Assembly (NCBI GenBank): GCA_900291925.1
Contig: UWYS01000007.1
Span: forward strand, 744,001 to 808,000
DNA: 64,000 bases
Origin: Thecaphora thlaspeos
Lineage: Eukaryota > Basidiomycota > Ustilaginomycetes > Urocystidales > Glomosporiaceae
Direction of reading: 5' to 3'
Below, in pieces: positions 1 through 12,104 of the stretch (the first letter of the stretch is position 1; every line of letters begins with the position of its first letter). The position numbers were made by a program, and so were the translations under genes. Below the pieces are notes generated by a model. It was not told the origin of the DNA, made no database searches, and saw only the letters and a program-made list of their open reading frames with translations.

Positions 1-572
1 GAGCCAGTGTCGAGTCCCTCGCGCATTGAAGATGGTCCGGCGAGGGATGGTGCGAAGGAGATGCGACGGCGCTTGGATGCACTCCGCCCGGCGTGCTCCT
101 CGTCGTGATCCGCGCGCTCGGCGTCCGCCTGATGATCGCTCAAGTCCTGGCGCCGGGCCCTCGTCGCTGGCCTGGGCGGTGGTGGCCGTATGGCAGGTTT
201 GCGGATGCGTACGGGCACGGCCTTTGCGCGTTTGGCTTTCCTCTGAGCCTTCCCTGCCTCTTCGAGACGCCTCTCGCCCGCCTCTTCGTCGTCGTCGTCG
301 TCGTCGCTGCGTCCACCGCCCTGGCCGTCTGAGCTGTCACGGTCGAAGTCGGAGTCGACAATGTCGTGCTCTTCCTGTGCCTGGAAGTCGATGTCGCCTT
401 CGACTTCTTCAAAGAGATCATCGCGCTCCAGCTCCTGGTGCAGCAGCGCCTTCATACGGTTGCCGGCCGTGGAGCGCCGTGTGCGCCCGTGGACGAGGAG
501 GTCTACGGGCGCCACACCGGCGTTGGCGCGCGACGACGACGACGACGACGACGACCATGGGCCCGCCATCAT
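1..572 (-). CDS. VPS72: VPS72/YL1 (SWC2), SWR1 chromatin-remodelling subunit, partial
   Basis: The open frame runs from an ATG at 572 to the left edge with no stop, so the C-terminal part lies outside the window. After a Ser run (residues about 6-13, a trinucleotide repeat) comes the YL1 signature RRSTAGNRMKALL, then an acidic block with DIVDSDFD, an Asp run and a basic stretch (KAQRKAKRAK). This order (STAGNR, acidic H2A.Z-binding region, basic region) is that of the YL1/Vps72 N-terminus, which chaperones H2A.Z-H2B for the SWR1 complex in the nucleus. Two adjacent ATGs (572 and 569) are possible starts. It is divergent from the CWF18 gene with 298 bp between start codons. The family call rests on the N-terminal motif only. 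Confidence 0.82.
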   Translation of the reverse strand, partial: MMAGPWSSSSSSSSRANAGVAPVDLLVHGRTRRSTAGNRMKALLHQELERDDLFEEVEGDIDFQAQEEHDIVDSDFDRDSSDGQGGGRSDDDDDDEEAGERRLEEAGKAQRKAKRAKAVPVRIRKPAIRPPPPRPATRARRQDLSDHQADAERADHDEEHAGRSASKRRRISFAPSLAGPSSMREGLDTG

Positions 573-870
573 GTTTGACAATTCTCGAGCGGAGAGCGCT
601 GTCGGCAAGACGGATGGTCGGGACGCGGCGCGGGTGAGTGGCGGCGTGGTGGGCGGTGGTGGAAGAAGGGAAGTGAGCGCAGGGAGGCGGCACGGCTCAG
701 GGCTGAGCTGGCACTTTTTGGCAGGCGCTGCAGTGCAACTTCCGACTTCCGACTTCCGAGCGAAAGACAGGAAGGACGTCGGGACACCGGCGCGTTGGAC
801 GCCCCAAAAAACATCCGCTCCACCATCGCACCTCTTCCCATCGCCACTCTCGCCCACGCATATACACAAC
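573..870. promoter_or_regulatory. Shared divergent promoter of VPS72 and CWF18
   Basis: These 298 bases separate the start codons of two divergent genes, so both promoters must lie here. No TATA box is evident. There is a short direct repeat (cgacttccgacttccgag near 740-761) and a pyrimidine-rich stretch just before the CWF18 ATG. Confidence 0.55.
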
Positions 871-1632
871 ATGGAAGCCGCCTCAATAGCAAGGAAGTCC
901 AGGCTCGAAGCACTCCGCAAGCGAAAGGCAGACGAGGCCGCAGGCAGGGTCCACCCCATCGCCCAACGAAGCCAAGAGGCCGTCCTCGGCCTTACGATCA
1001 AGCGCCATTTCCGCAATTACGACCCACAAACAGGCCAGGTCAGACGCCTCGGCGGCGCATGGGAACTCAAGGATACAGTCGAGGACGCTGTACAGGGCCT
1101 GCAGGAGGACACCATCGCGCTGGGCGAGATCAGACGGGCCGAGGACTTGGTGAGTCTCTCTCCCTTTCCCCCTTACGTGCTGCGACGAGGGCCTGCTATG
1201 GCTGACACTCACATCCGCCCTCTCTGTCTACTTTCTGACCGTGATCTCTACATCAGGATCTGGCCAACATCGCACCAAAACGGGCAAATTGGGACCTGAA
1301 GCGTGACATGGAGCGACGCCTTCGGAAGCTACAAAGGCGCGACAAGGAGGCTATCTTGATCCTCATCCGTACGTTCCAATCGTCGTGCCCTCGTCCTCTT
1401 CACCTTTTGCTCCAGATCTCGGCTGACTCCTCTGCCGCTGCATCGCATCGCATCGCATCGCTGAAACGCAGGCCAACGTATCCAGGCGCAACAGAAGGCA
1501 GCCACCGGCTCGTCCACCTCGACCCTTCAGGCCGGCCTCACAGCGGCAACCGCCGAAATGGCCGCTACTGCTACCGCAGACGTAGAGGGAGCGGAACAGT
1601 CCGATTCCGACCAAGAGTCAAGCAACGCATGA
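871..1632 (+). CDS. cwf18: CWF18/CCDC12-family pre-mRNA splicing factor
   Basis: Three exons (871-1149, 1257-1368, 1472-1632) give 183 residues. Donors are GTGAGT and GTACGT, acceptors CAG. The protein starts MEAASIARKSRLEALRKRK and contains LGLTIKRHFRNYDP and, across the first junction, the segment DLANIAPKRANWDLKRDMER, which is the conserved core of the Cwf18/CCDC12 family. These are components of the activated spliceosome associated with the NineTeen complex. The C-terminus is a Gln/Ala/Ser-rich acidic tail typical for the family. Intron 2 has a (CATCG)n run at 1440-1461 just before its acceptor. It is convergent with ADE4, 310 bp apart. The splice model keeps frame across both introns. 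Confidence 0.88.
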
Positions 1633-1942
1633 CCCGCTTTCGCACCTCCGTACCTCTCCGAGATGGTAATCGTCACTCTCCGCTGCCCCTCCTGTACTTG
1701 TTATGTGTCAATCTTAGCGTTTCTCCTCTACCGCTTTCCACCCCTAGTCGCCTATCGTCACGTGGACAGCCGAATCCGATGTCAGACGGTAGCTTTGGGC
1801 AGGGGTACTTTGGCTTTCCGCTGCTCAAGGGTCGCATCGACAGCGTCCTGCGGATGTGTGGAATCACTATGGTTACGTTTAGGCACAGATTGCCCTCTTC
1901 TAAGGGCGGGGCGCGGAGCAAGGACGAGGACGCGCGGCGGCA

Positions 1943-3930
1943 CTATCGCGACCAGCCGTTGTAGAGACCGATGTCGTCGGCGCCGTTCATGGGTCCGCTG
2001 CAGCCCGTGCCTTCCGGCTCCTCCTCGTCGCCCTCCCCGTCGTCGCCCAGCCTTCTCCTTCTCTGACCGTTGACGGCGGCCACCGCCGGTGCCTGTCCCT
2101 CGACGATGGGCTTAGTCGCCATCTTCTCGTCGTTGGCTCCGTCCGCCGGCGCCTTGACCTTTACGGCGCCCGCAGCCGCCAGCTGGTTGGCGGCGTTGGC
2201 CTCGGCTAGCGCGGGAACGCGACCGGCGTTGGCCTTGATCTTGGCGTTCTCGCTCCGCAGGCCCTCGAGGTGCGCGATGTAGCTTTGATCCACCCCGCCG
2301 GTGACGTAGTGGCCGTCAAAGACAGAGCAGTCAAACTGCTGCAGCTCCGGGTTGAACTGGCGCACGCTGTCGACGAGGTCGTCGAGCGTCTGGTAGATGA
2401 CCATGTCAGCGGCGATGTACTCGGCCACCTGCTCGACGCTCCGCTCGTGCGCCACCAGCTCGTGGCGCGACGGCATGTCGATACCGTAGACGTTCGAGAA
2501 GCGGATCGGCGGCGCGCACGACGCCATGATGACCTTCTTGGCGCCGGCATCGCGAGCCATCTGGATAATCTCCTTGGACGTCGTGCCACGGACGATCGAG
2601 TCGTCGACCAGCAGCACGTTTTTCCCGTCAAACTCGAGCGCCATGGCGTTGAGCTTCCTCCGCACGTTCTTCCTTCGGACGCTCTGGCCAGGCATGATGA
2701 ACGTGCGTCCAACGTAGCGATTCTTGACAAAGCCTTCCCTGTAGGGCAGACCGAGCCTCTGCGCCACCTGGAGCGCGGCGACGCGCGATGTGTCCGGGAC
2801 GGGAATGACGACGTCGATCGTCTCGCCACAGGCCTCGAGCTGCCTGCGCACCTCGTCGGCGAGCTTCTCGCCCATCGCCATCCTGCTGCGGTAGACGCTG
2901 ACGCCGTCGATGACGCTGTCGGGACGGGCAAAGTAGACGTACTCGAAGATGTCAGGGGCGAAGGTGTAGGCCTCGGGTCCGGTGCCCTTGGTCGTCAGGT
3001 TGCGGCGCGAGACGGCGTGCTTCGTGATGATGACGGCCTCGCCAGCGACGATGTCTTCGAAGTTATCGAAGCCGAGCGCGTCCGAGACGACCGACTCCGA
3101 GGTAAAGCAGTAGTCCTTGCCGTGTCCATCGACGGTGGCACCCTCCCTAGCCGAGGCCTGACGCGAACACATGCCTAGCGGTCGGATGCCGTTGGGGTCG
3201 CGGAAGGCGATGATGCCGAAGCCGGCGAGCATGGCGACGCAGGCGTAGCCGCCCTTGCACTGCGACATGAGGTCGCGGATCGCGGTGAAGATGTCCTCCT
3301 CGTTGATACGGAACTTGCCCGTCTTCTGGAGATTGTTGGCGAAGATGTTGAGGAGCACCTCGGAGTCCGAGTCGGTGTTGATGTGGCGGTGCGCGTCGGC
3401 GTCAAGGAACTTGCGGAGCTCGTCGGTGTTGATGAGGTTGCCGTTGTGGGCGAAGGTGATGCCGTAGGGGCTGTTGACATAAAACGGTTGCGCCTCGGCG
3501 TGAGCAGAGGAGCCGACGGTGGGGTATCGGACTGGCGGCGCGGGGAGACGGGGGAGGCAGGAGGGCGTGGAAAAAAAGAGACACGGAGGCGGGAGGGGAG
3601 GAGGTCAATCAGAGGTCAATCAGAGGTCAATCAGCTGAGGGACGTCACAGCCGGATGAATGCGCGAGCGTTGCATGGCACAGAGGACGGGCAGCGTCGAC
3701 CTACCGTGACCGATGCCCATGTTCCCGGCGAGGCGAGCGACAGCGTTTACGTCAAAGACGTCCCTGACCATGCCGTTTGCCTTGCACTGGTAGAACCTTC
3801 CGCCCGAGCCGCAGGTGACGATGCCGGCAGCATCTTGACCACGGTGCTGGAGGAGCGAGAGTGCCTCGTTGATCTCGGGTGCAGCGGCCTGGTTGGCGAC
3901 AGCGAGCAGGAGGGCGGTGATGCCACACAT
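1943..3930 (-). CDS. ADE4: Amidophosphoribosyltransferase (glutamine PRPP amidotransferase)
   Basis: Two exons (3930-3705 and 3531-1943) encode 604 residues; the intron is 3704-3532 (GTAGGT...CAG). The enzyme makes 5-phosphoribosylamine from PRPP and glutamine, the first committed step of purine synthesis in the cytosol. The start at MCGIT is chosen because Cys2 is the class-II glutamine amidotransferase nucleophile and must become N-terminal. Other landmarks are LLQHRGQDAAGI, GHVRYPTVGSS across the splice junction, NGNLIN, and the PRPP-binding loop NVLLVDDSIVRGTTSKEI in the C-terminal phosphoribosyltransferase domain. The last roughly 100 residues are a low-complexity Ala/Gly/acidic extension, so the protein is longer than the usual 510-560. 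Divergent from the MetAP2 gene. Confidence 0.95.
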
Positions 3931-4697
3931 GGCGTGCCAAAGAAGGGATGGAGGAGGGCGAAGGGGATCGTCGAGCGGGATCGCCAGAAGAGTAGTAGGG
4001 AGGATACCTGGAAGAAGGAGGAAGAGAAGAAAGCGAGGCAAGCGCAGCCATCCAGCTGCCTCCAGCCGGGGCGTCTCGCACGGGAAATTGGAGTGTCGAT
4101 AGCGCCAAGGCTCAGCGAACGAGGCAGAGCAGGCACGGCTTCAACAGCCGGCAAACTGCCGCTTCGTAGCTTGTCCCTGCTGCCCGGCTGCATCCTCTGC
4201 CTCATCAGCTCCTGCAACCGCGGGCGGCCTCCGTGGACTTAGCTGTAGTGGGCGGCGCCCCACTTTTTTCTTTTTCTTTTCTCTCCTTTTTTTCCAGGAC
4301 GCTGGTGCCTCGTCGAGGGCGGCGGTGTCGGGGAGGCGCTGCTGCCTATTCGCTCGGATGTTTCCGAGCGAACGATAGACGGCCAGAGACCCGGCAAGCC
4401 AGCGACCCGGCAAGCCAGCCAGCAAGCAAGGTGACTCGCACGCCCCACCCCCCCAACTTCGACCGGCGCCCTGCCGCTCCGCCGTGGCGACGGGCCGTGG
4501 CGGCTGCTTGCGCAATCGGGGCTCTCTCCCGATGTATCTGCCGTCTCGTGCGAGCGAGCAACGTTGGATTTTTCTCCCCCGGCGTGTGGAGCAGCGTATG
4601 CTTCGTGCGGCAGAGCAGCGCACTCAGCACTGTCTCTTTCTTGCTTCCTCAGCCTGATCACCCGGCCCCTTTCCGCACCACCATCGCATCCACAGAC
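3931..4697. promoter_or_regulatory. Divergent intergenic region ADE4 / MetAP2
   Basis: These 767 bases hold the promoters of two divergent genes. A pyrimidine tract lies at 4262-4292. A perfect tandem duplication of a 16-bp unit (gacccggcaagccagc) sits at 4388-4419, ending 279 nt before the MetAP2 ATG. Open frames here run into the MetAP2 frame but have no recognisable content. Confidence 0.5.
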
Positions 4698-6083
4698 ATG
4701 CCAGCCGAGATAGCGCAGAACGGCGGCTCAGCCACACCCGCAGAGCTCGCGGACAAGCTTGCAGCCACCTCGATTCCCGCCAACGGCAAGACCAACGCTG
4801 GCGACAAGGCCGCAGACCAGCAAGACGCCGCCGACAGCGACCACGACGACGATGACGATGTGCCTGCCGCCAACCAGGAGGGCGAAGGCGCTGCCGCAAG
4901 GGGAAAAGGGAAGAGGAAGAAGAAGAAGAGCGGCGCCGCCAAGCGCAAGGCAAAGGTCGGCATGCAGACCGAGCCTCCCTCGATCGGTATCACCAAGCTC
5001 TTCCCCAGCGGCAACTTCCCCGTCGGCGAGATCCAGCAGTATGACGAGTCCAAGTTCGACCACAACCGCAAGCGCGAGACCGGCGAGGAGCGCAGGGAGC
5101 GCGAACGCCTCGTCCAGCAGGAGGAGGGTTTCGACTACAACCTCATTCGACGCGCCGCAGAGGTCCACCGCCAGGTGCGCCAGTACGCCCAGAGGACCGT
5201 CAAGCCCGGCATGACGTTCACCGAGATTGCAGAGCTCATCGAGGACGGCACAAGAACCCTCGTTGAGGAGGACGGCTTGGAGGCCGGCATCGGCTTCCCC
5301 ACCGGCGTCAACATCAACGAGTGCGCCGCCCACTTTTCGCCAAACGCCGGCGACAAGAACGTCCTCTCGGTCGGCGACGTCCTCAAGATCGACTTTGGCG
5401 TCCAAGTCAAGGGCCGCATCGTCGATTCCGCTTTCACTCTCAACTGGGAGCCCAGCCACGACCCGCTGCTCGCCGCCGTCAAGGCCGCTACCAACGAAGG
5501 AGTCAAGGAGGCCGGCATCGACGCCCGCCTCGGCGAGATTGGCGCCTCCATCCAGGAGGTCATGGAGAGCCACGAGTACGAGGTCAACGGCAAGACGCTC
5601 AAGGTCAAGTGCGTCCAGAACCTCAACGGTCACAACATCGCGCGCTACGCAATCCACGGCTCCAAGTCGGTCCCCATTGTCGCGATGCCCAACCTCGAGA
5701 CCAAGATGGAGGAGGGCGAGTACTTCGCCATCGAGACGTTCGGCTCGACAGGCCGTGGCTATGTTACTGAGCAGGGCGAGTGCTCCCACTACGCCAGGAA
5801 GGGCAAGCTGCCAAAAACGATCCCGATCCGCATCCAGAGCGCCCACAGCCTCCTGCGGACCATCAACAAGAACTTCGACAGCCTTCCCTTCTGTCGCCGC
5901 TACCTCGACCGTGCCGGCGAGAAGAACTATCTCCTTGGCCTCAAGCACCTCGTCCAGCTCGGTGTCGTCCAGGACTATCCGCCGCTGTGCGACCTTCCAG
6001 GATCGATGACGGCCCAGTACGAGCACACCATCCTCCTCCGACCCACGTGCAAGGAGGTAGTCTCGCGAGGCGACGACTACTAA
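4698..6083 (+). CDS. MAP2: Methionine aminopeptidase 2
   Basis: One uninterrupted exon of 461 residues starting [10 protein letters not shown]. It removes the initiator Met from nascent proteins with small second residues. The N-terminal third is low-complexity: an Asp run, then a polybasic block ([19 protein letters not shown]), as in eukaryotic MetAP2, where it contacts ribosomes. The catalytic pita-bread domain follows, with [27 protein letters not shown] (metal-binding region His), [17 protein letters not shown] (metal-ligand Asp residues), [18 protein letters not shown], and [13 protein letters not shown], ending in the characteristic [21 protein letters not shown]. In-frame upstream ATGs exist (from 4233), but the chosen start follows a pyrimidine-rich leader and gives a standard N-terminus. 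Confidence 0.96.
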   Translation: MPAEIAQNGGSATPAELADKLAATSIPANGKTNAGDKAADQQDAADSDHDDDDDVPAANQEGEGAAARGKGKRKKKKSGAAKRKAKVGMQTEPPSIGITKLFPSGNFPVGEIQQYDESKFDHNRKRETGEERRERERLVQQEEGFDYNLIRRAAEVHRQVRQYAQRTVKPGMTFTEIAELIEDGTRTLVEEDGLEAGIGFPTGVNINECAAHFSPNAGDKNVLSVGDVLKIDFGVQVKGRIVDSAFTLNWEPSHDPLLAAVKAATNEGVKEAGIDARLGEIGASIQEVMESHEYEVNGKTLKVKCVQNLNGHNIARYAIHGSKSVPIVAMPNLETKMEEGEYFAIETFGSTGRGYVTEQGECSHYARKGKLPKTIPIRIQSAHSLLRTINKNFDSLPFCRRYLDRAGEKNYLLGLKHLVQLGVVQDYPPLCDLPGSMTAQYEHTILLRPTCKEVVSRGDDY

Positions 6084-6452
6084 TTGCCGCCTCTGCCGCC
6101 TCTGCCGCCAGATGGGCGTTCTACTAGCTGCGGGGCCGCGACGGGAGGGGCCATCGCTTTCAAGGTTCGGCCAGCAATGAGGCGCGGCGAGCGTGCGGAC
6201 GCAGCCTTCTGCACCGTGGAACCCTCTCACACACCGCACACCCACCCAAAAAAAATATCACTCTCAAATCTGTCGACATCGGATTCTCACTTTTGGAACC
6301 GTGTCAAGATGGCCATCCTCTGCATCGCTGCTGCTCTCTATCGTCCTGTACACCCTCACTACTCTTCCCGTCCGCCGCAATGCATCTCTCGTTTCAGCTC
6401 GTTTGGCGTTTCGCCTGTGTGTTCTGATTACCCTTTGTCGTTTTTGGGCGTA

Positions 6453-7838
<1,386 letters not shown>

Positions 7839-8161
7839 GATTGGCGAGTGGCGGCGATGACTGAGTCGGGTGAAGGAGGATAGGGAGACAGGCTTGCAGC
7901 GAGAGTGTGGGAGGGAGGGAGTGGAGGCAACTCTTCCCCGCACTTGCTACGCGCGTTGCATCGTTGCATCGTTGCATCGTGGTGGAGGTGCTCGGAGCCG
8001 GCTTGTCCAGAGCGGGCTCTGCTCTTGGAAAAAGCCAAGCAGCTCGACAAGGGCGGGCCGACTTTACCATACACGTTGACCTTGTTTCTAGCCGGCTTTC
8101 TTGCCACCTCGTCACACCATCCCATGTCCACCCAAATCCCTCCCCTCGCCAGCACGCCACC
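7839..8161. promoter_or_regulatory. Divergent promoter macrodomain gene / MGR2
   Basis: These 323 bases separate two start codons on opposite strands. They contain three tandem copies of a 9-bp unit (catcgttgc) around 7955-7981 and no clear TATA box. Confidence 0.45.
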
Positions 8162-8788
8162 ATGCCGCCGCCACCAGCACAGATGCAGGGCTTGCCCCAG
8201 GAGCAGACCGTCTTTCAGAAGCGTAAGTCGCCCCAGCGGCTGGCCCCTGGACCGCTCGCCACAGCCGCGCCGACCGTGCACTGACTCGATCGTCCTTTCT
8301 TCTTTGCAATGTCCCCCTCGCTACGACGGAACGCAGTGCGGATGGGCGCCATGATGGGCACGCTTGTCGGACTCACCATCGGTTTCATCGGAGGCGGCTT
8401 CCAAATCCTTCGGTGCGTAGCTCTACTGTTACCAACCCCTTCTCCGCTCCCGTTGCGCTCCGTCTCGCTCAACTGTAATCTCTGACGCTCGCCTCTCCTG
8501 GATCTCACCTTGCACAGGGCTGGACCGGGTCCTCGAGGCACGATGGCCACGCTGTCGCAGTACATGCTCTCTTCTGGCGCCACGTTTGGCTTCTTCATGT
8601 CGATCGGCACCGTGCTGAGGACCGAGGATGGACCTGCGGCCATCCAGGCGCCCGTGCCCTTTGCCGCGGGCAGGGACTGCGTCGAGCGGATGAAGAGGAT
8701 GGCCGAGCAGCAGCGAGCGCAGCAGTGGAGCCAGGCTGCTGCGGCAGGCGTCGAGGTCGACGAGGCGCGCATCAGGTTCAGGCACTAG
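8162..8788 (+). CDS. MGR2: MGR2/ROMO1 homologue, TIM23 translocase subunit
   Basis: Three exons (8162-8222, 8337-8412, 8518-8788) encode 135 residues. The product contains RMGAMMGTLVGLTIGFIGGG, then GGFQILRAGPGPRGTMATL and YMLSSGATFGFFMSIGTVLR. That is two glycine-rich transmembrane helices joined by the conserved R-G-P-RG loop, the hallmark of Mgr2/ROMO1. Mgr2 sits in the mitochondrial inner membrane at the TIM23 lateral gate. Donors are GTAAGT and GTGCGT. The 45-50 residue C-terminal tail (containing AAGRDCVERMKRMAEQQR) extends beyond the roughly 80-residue animal protein; yeast Mgr2 also has a C-terminal extension. Confidence 0.9.
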
Positions 8789-9279
8789 ACGATGTCAGCC
8801 GAACGTGGCCTTTTGACAGGACAGAGGCGGATCGCAGCTTTGCAGAGTGCACGTCCGCTTCGCTACCACCCTCGATGCCTGGCCGTCCAACCGCACGCCC
8901 CGCTCTGAGAGGCTTGCTGTGCATAAACCTTTGGATACTACACTTTGCACAAAGTGATTGATCGACACGACCTGCCGTCAGTCGTCGAACTGTCTGTAGA
9001 ACGACGGCTTGAGTCTGGATCCACCTGCCTCTTGCCTTTCTCCTTTCCGCTTGTGTGGGCGAGAGTGGCTTGCGAGAGCTTGCTTGATTGTGAGGCGCGC
9101 TGTGGAAAGGTGAAGACGGTGGCAGGGGAGGAGGTTGACGGCAAGCCTTCTGACAAGGTGGACGACGGAGAAGGCGAGGGCCCATGACACAAGGGCCACG
9201 AGGGCCGGCGCGTCTCTTGCGCGTGGGGCTTGTGGCCTCTCGGCCGACTGCACACATTCAAGCGGCGTGGGCGTGAGTC
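8789..9279. other. Intergenic region 3' of MGR2, no gene seen
   Basis: About 490 bases between the MGR2 stop and the minisatellite. Several overlapping open frames occur on both strands but none has recognisable protein character or convincing splice sites. Confidence 0.4.
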
Positions 9280-9592
9280 AGAGGAGCCCACGCTGCCACG
9301 CTGCTACGCTGTCACGCTGCCACACTGTCACGCTGCCACACTGTCACGCTGCCACACTGTCACGCTGCCACACTGTCACGCTGCCACACTGTCACGCTGC
9401 CACACTGTCACGCTGCCACACTGTCACGCTGCCACACTGTCACGCTGCCACACTGTCACGCTGCCACACTGTCACGCTGCCACACTGTCACGCTGCCACA
9501 CTGTCACGCTGCCACACTGTCACGCTGCCACACTGTCACGCTGCCACACTGTCACGCTGCCACACTGTCACGCTGTCACGCTGTCACGCTGC
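9280..9592. repeat. 16-bp minisatellite upstream of MTHFR
   Basis: Sixteen perfect head-to-tail copies of the 16-bp unit cacgctgccacactgt occupy 9313-9568, flanked by degenerate 8-bp half-units (cacgctgt/cacgctgc) on both sides. The unit is two related octamers. The array ends about 290 nt before the MTHFR ATG and is therefore in its promoter or 5' UTR. Sixteen is not a multiple of 3, so the long frames through it only reflect the repeat. Confidence 0.95.
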
Positions 9593-9882
9593 AGAGATAG
9601 TTTGCGGCGCCCGCCTGCCTCACTACTCCTCAGGACTCTGCCTCTCTGCCTCTTTCGCCAGACCGCTTGCCGCCATCACACGACCGTCGCCGCTCCACGC
9701 CATCCCTCTGCCGGATCGTCACCACCCACCCACCGCACACCGCACACAACGCTGCGACCCTCTTCGTCCTCTCATCAGAGCGAGCCTGCCCTGGAACGTC
9801 AACGCACCGCCCATTCTCTGACCCGGCCGCCCTCTTCCCACTGGCACGACGCAGCTCGACGAGCCAACAACGGCCACGCCCC

Positions 9883-12104
9883 ATGGCGACCCACACATCG
9901 GCCTCGGTGGCTTCCGCTTCCGCTTCGGCATCAGCCTCATCCTCCAACGGCACAGCGCATCCCAGCCATGTAACGACTCGCATCGCCGAGTCCGTCGCCT
10001 CCGATCGTCCCTTCTGGTCCTTTGAGTTCTTTCCACCAAAGACGACACAGGGCCTCGCCAACCTCTACAACCGCATCGCACGTATGCGATCCAACCTCGA
10101 CCCAGCCTGGATCAACGTGACATGGGGAGCCGGTGGCACCACCACAGCCCGGTCGCTTGAGCTCGCAGCACGAGTACAGAAGGGCACGCTGGAACCCACC
10201 TTTGACCAGGTGCGCACCGAAGCTCGTCAGCTGGAGCGCGGCTGCGATGCCTTCAAACAGCTCAACGGCAACGAGAGCGCCTCGACGGCAGCACCCGTGG
10301 GCGAGGACGCCTGCAACGTCTGTCTACACCTCACCTGCACCAACGTCGAAAAGGAAAGCCTGGACGCCACCCTGCAAAAGGCAAAGCAGCTCGGCGTACG
10401 CAACATTCTCGCGCTTCGGGGCGACCCTCCCCGCGGCCAAGAATACTGGGTCGCCGCAGACTCTCGCTTCCAGCACGCCATAGACCTGGTCAGATACATC
10501 CAACAGGAGCACGCCGACTTCTTTTGCATCGGCGTTGCAGGCTACCCAGAGGGCCATGCCGACTACGTTGACCGCGACGTCCAGCGCGGCGTCCAGCACC
10601 TCAAGGACAAGCAGGACGCCGGCGCGCAATTCGTCATCACACAGCTCTTTTACGACGTCGACCAGTTTCTCTCCTGGTATCGTGACTGCAGACAGGCTGG
10701 CATCACCATCCCCATCCTCCCGGGCATCATGCCGGTCCAGAACTACCAGAGCTTCCGCCGGATGACCAACCTCTGCAAGGCCAAGGTGCCTCAGCCCGTG
10801 CTCGACGCCCTCGAGCCCATCAAGAGCGACGATGCCGCGGTTAAAGAGTACGGTGTCTCGCTGAGCCTCCACATGATCGCCCGCATCTACCTCGAGTCCA
10901 ACATCCGCGGCTTCCACCTCTGCACGCTCAATCTCGAAAAGAGTGTCGAGCGGGTGCTCGAGGGTCTCGGCTGGCAGCGGGACGCCGGGGCCGAGGCGGA
11001 AGACCTCTCTGCCTCTGGCGCCGGCGCCAGCGGTGTGGTCACTGCGCAGGTAGCGCCACCGCACAAGCACCTCGAAGCGACGCGCAACCAGATGCTCTCG
11101 GACCGAACGGGCCACAATACGCCGACCGACCTCAAGCTCACCACGGCGGAAGCGCTGCGGCGCACATTGGCGCGCACCTCGAGCTCCTATCAGGTGCCCG
11201 AGACGTCGACGTGGGACGAGTTCCCCAACGGACGTTACGGAGACTCGCGCTCGCCCGCCTACGGCGAGATGGACGGCTACGGCGTCTCGCTCAAGATGCC
11301 GCCGCAGGATGCGCTGAGGATCTGGGGCCATCCGGTGGCGCACTCAGACATCTCCAAGATCTTTGCCGCCTACCTGCAGGAGCAGATCGCCTGCATCCCG
11401 TGGTGCGATGCGCCGCTGATGGCCGAAACGGTGAAGATCCGTTCGTACCTGCTGCAGCTCAACCTCGCGCCGCAAAACTGCCCGCACAATGGCGAGTGCA
11501 AGGGATGGTGGTCGGTCGGTTCGCAGCCGGCGGTAGACGGCGCCGCATCGACGGATCCTACGTTCGGCTTCGGCCCCAAGGGCGGCTACGTCTTCCAAAA
11601 GGCCTTTGTCGAGATCTTCATGAGCACAAGGGACAAGGATGCGTTGGTGCAGAAGATCGACAAGGAAGGAGGCGGGAGTGTCACCTACTTTGCCGGTAAT
11701 TGGAAGGGCGACTTCCAGAGCAATCTCGGAGAGGGAGAGGTCAACACCGTCACCTGGGCCATTTTCCCCGGTAAGGAGATCGTGCAGAGTACCATCATCG
11801 AGAAGGAAAGCTTTGAAGCGTGGAGGGTGAGTTGTGTGGCGCTTGTTTCTTCTCGAGTCACGCTGCGCAGTCAGGCAGGCAGCCAGCTGACCAAGACTTT
11901 TCTCGTTGATCCGTGCTCTCTCACGAACAGGAAGAGGCCTTCGCCATCTGGTGTGAGTGGGAGCTGCTCTATCCTCCAACGTCGGCGACGAGGGAGCTGC
12001 TCAGGAGCATCGGCGAGGAGAGGTGGCTCGTCACGGTCGTGCACCACGACTACAAGGACACCGCGGCGTTGTGGAAGTTCCTCGGCTGTACAGGGTCGGA
12101 CTGA
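9883..12104 (+). CDS. MET13: Methylenetetrahydrofolate reductase
   Basis: Two exons (9883-11826 and 11931-12104; GTGAGT...CAG) encode 705 residues. The enzyme reduces 5,10-methylene-THF to 5-methyl-THF for methionine synthesis. The N-terminal FAD-binding TIM barrel includes FWSFEFFPPKT, NVTWGAGGTT, LHLTCTN, ILALRGDPP, GVAGYPEGH and FVITQLFYD. After a linker comes the eukaryote-specific regulatory domain, beginning around WDEFPNGRYGDSRSPAYGE and including NPHNGECKGWW-like and VTWAIFPGKEIVQST motifs; the second exon adds the C-terminus with ERWLVTVVHHDYKDT. Length agrees with two-domain fungal MTHFRs. The start follows a C-rich leader; an Ala/Ser-rich tract (residues about 5-22) precedes the barrel. 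The yeast paralogues MET12/MET13 cannot be told apart here. Confidence 0.95.

Noticed and set aside
530..555. (GAC)n microsatellite as a separate feature
   Set aside because: It is part of VPS72 coding sequence (Ser run on the minus strand).
2270..3178. 302-codon plus-strand frame
   Set aside because: It is antisense to ADE4, whose motifs are clear on the minus strand; the plus frame has no domain.
4728..6245. 505-codon minus-strand frame
   Set aside because: Antisense to MetAP2; Leu/Val/Asp-rich shadow with no motif, produced by the GC-rich codon bias.
9280..9592. CRISPR array
   Set aside because: Units are contiguous without unique spacers, and this is a eukaryotic genome.
9135..9973. 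Two long plus-strand frames with His/Cys/Thr repeats
   Set aside because: They are reading frames through the 16-bp minisatellite and carry only the repeat.
10324..11343. 339-codon minus-strand frame opposite MTHFR
   Set aside because: Antisense shadow; no recognisable domain.
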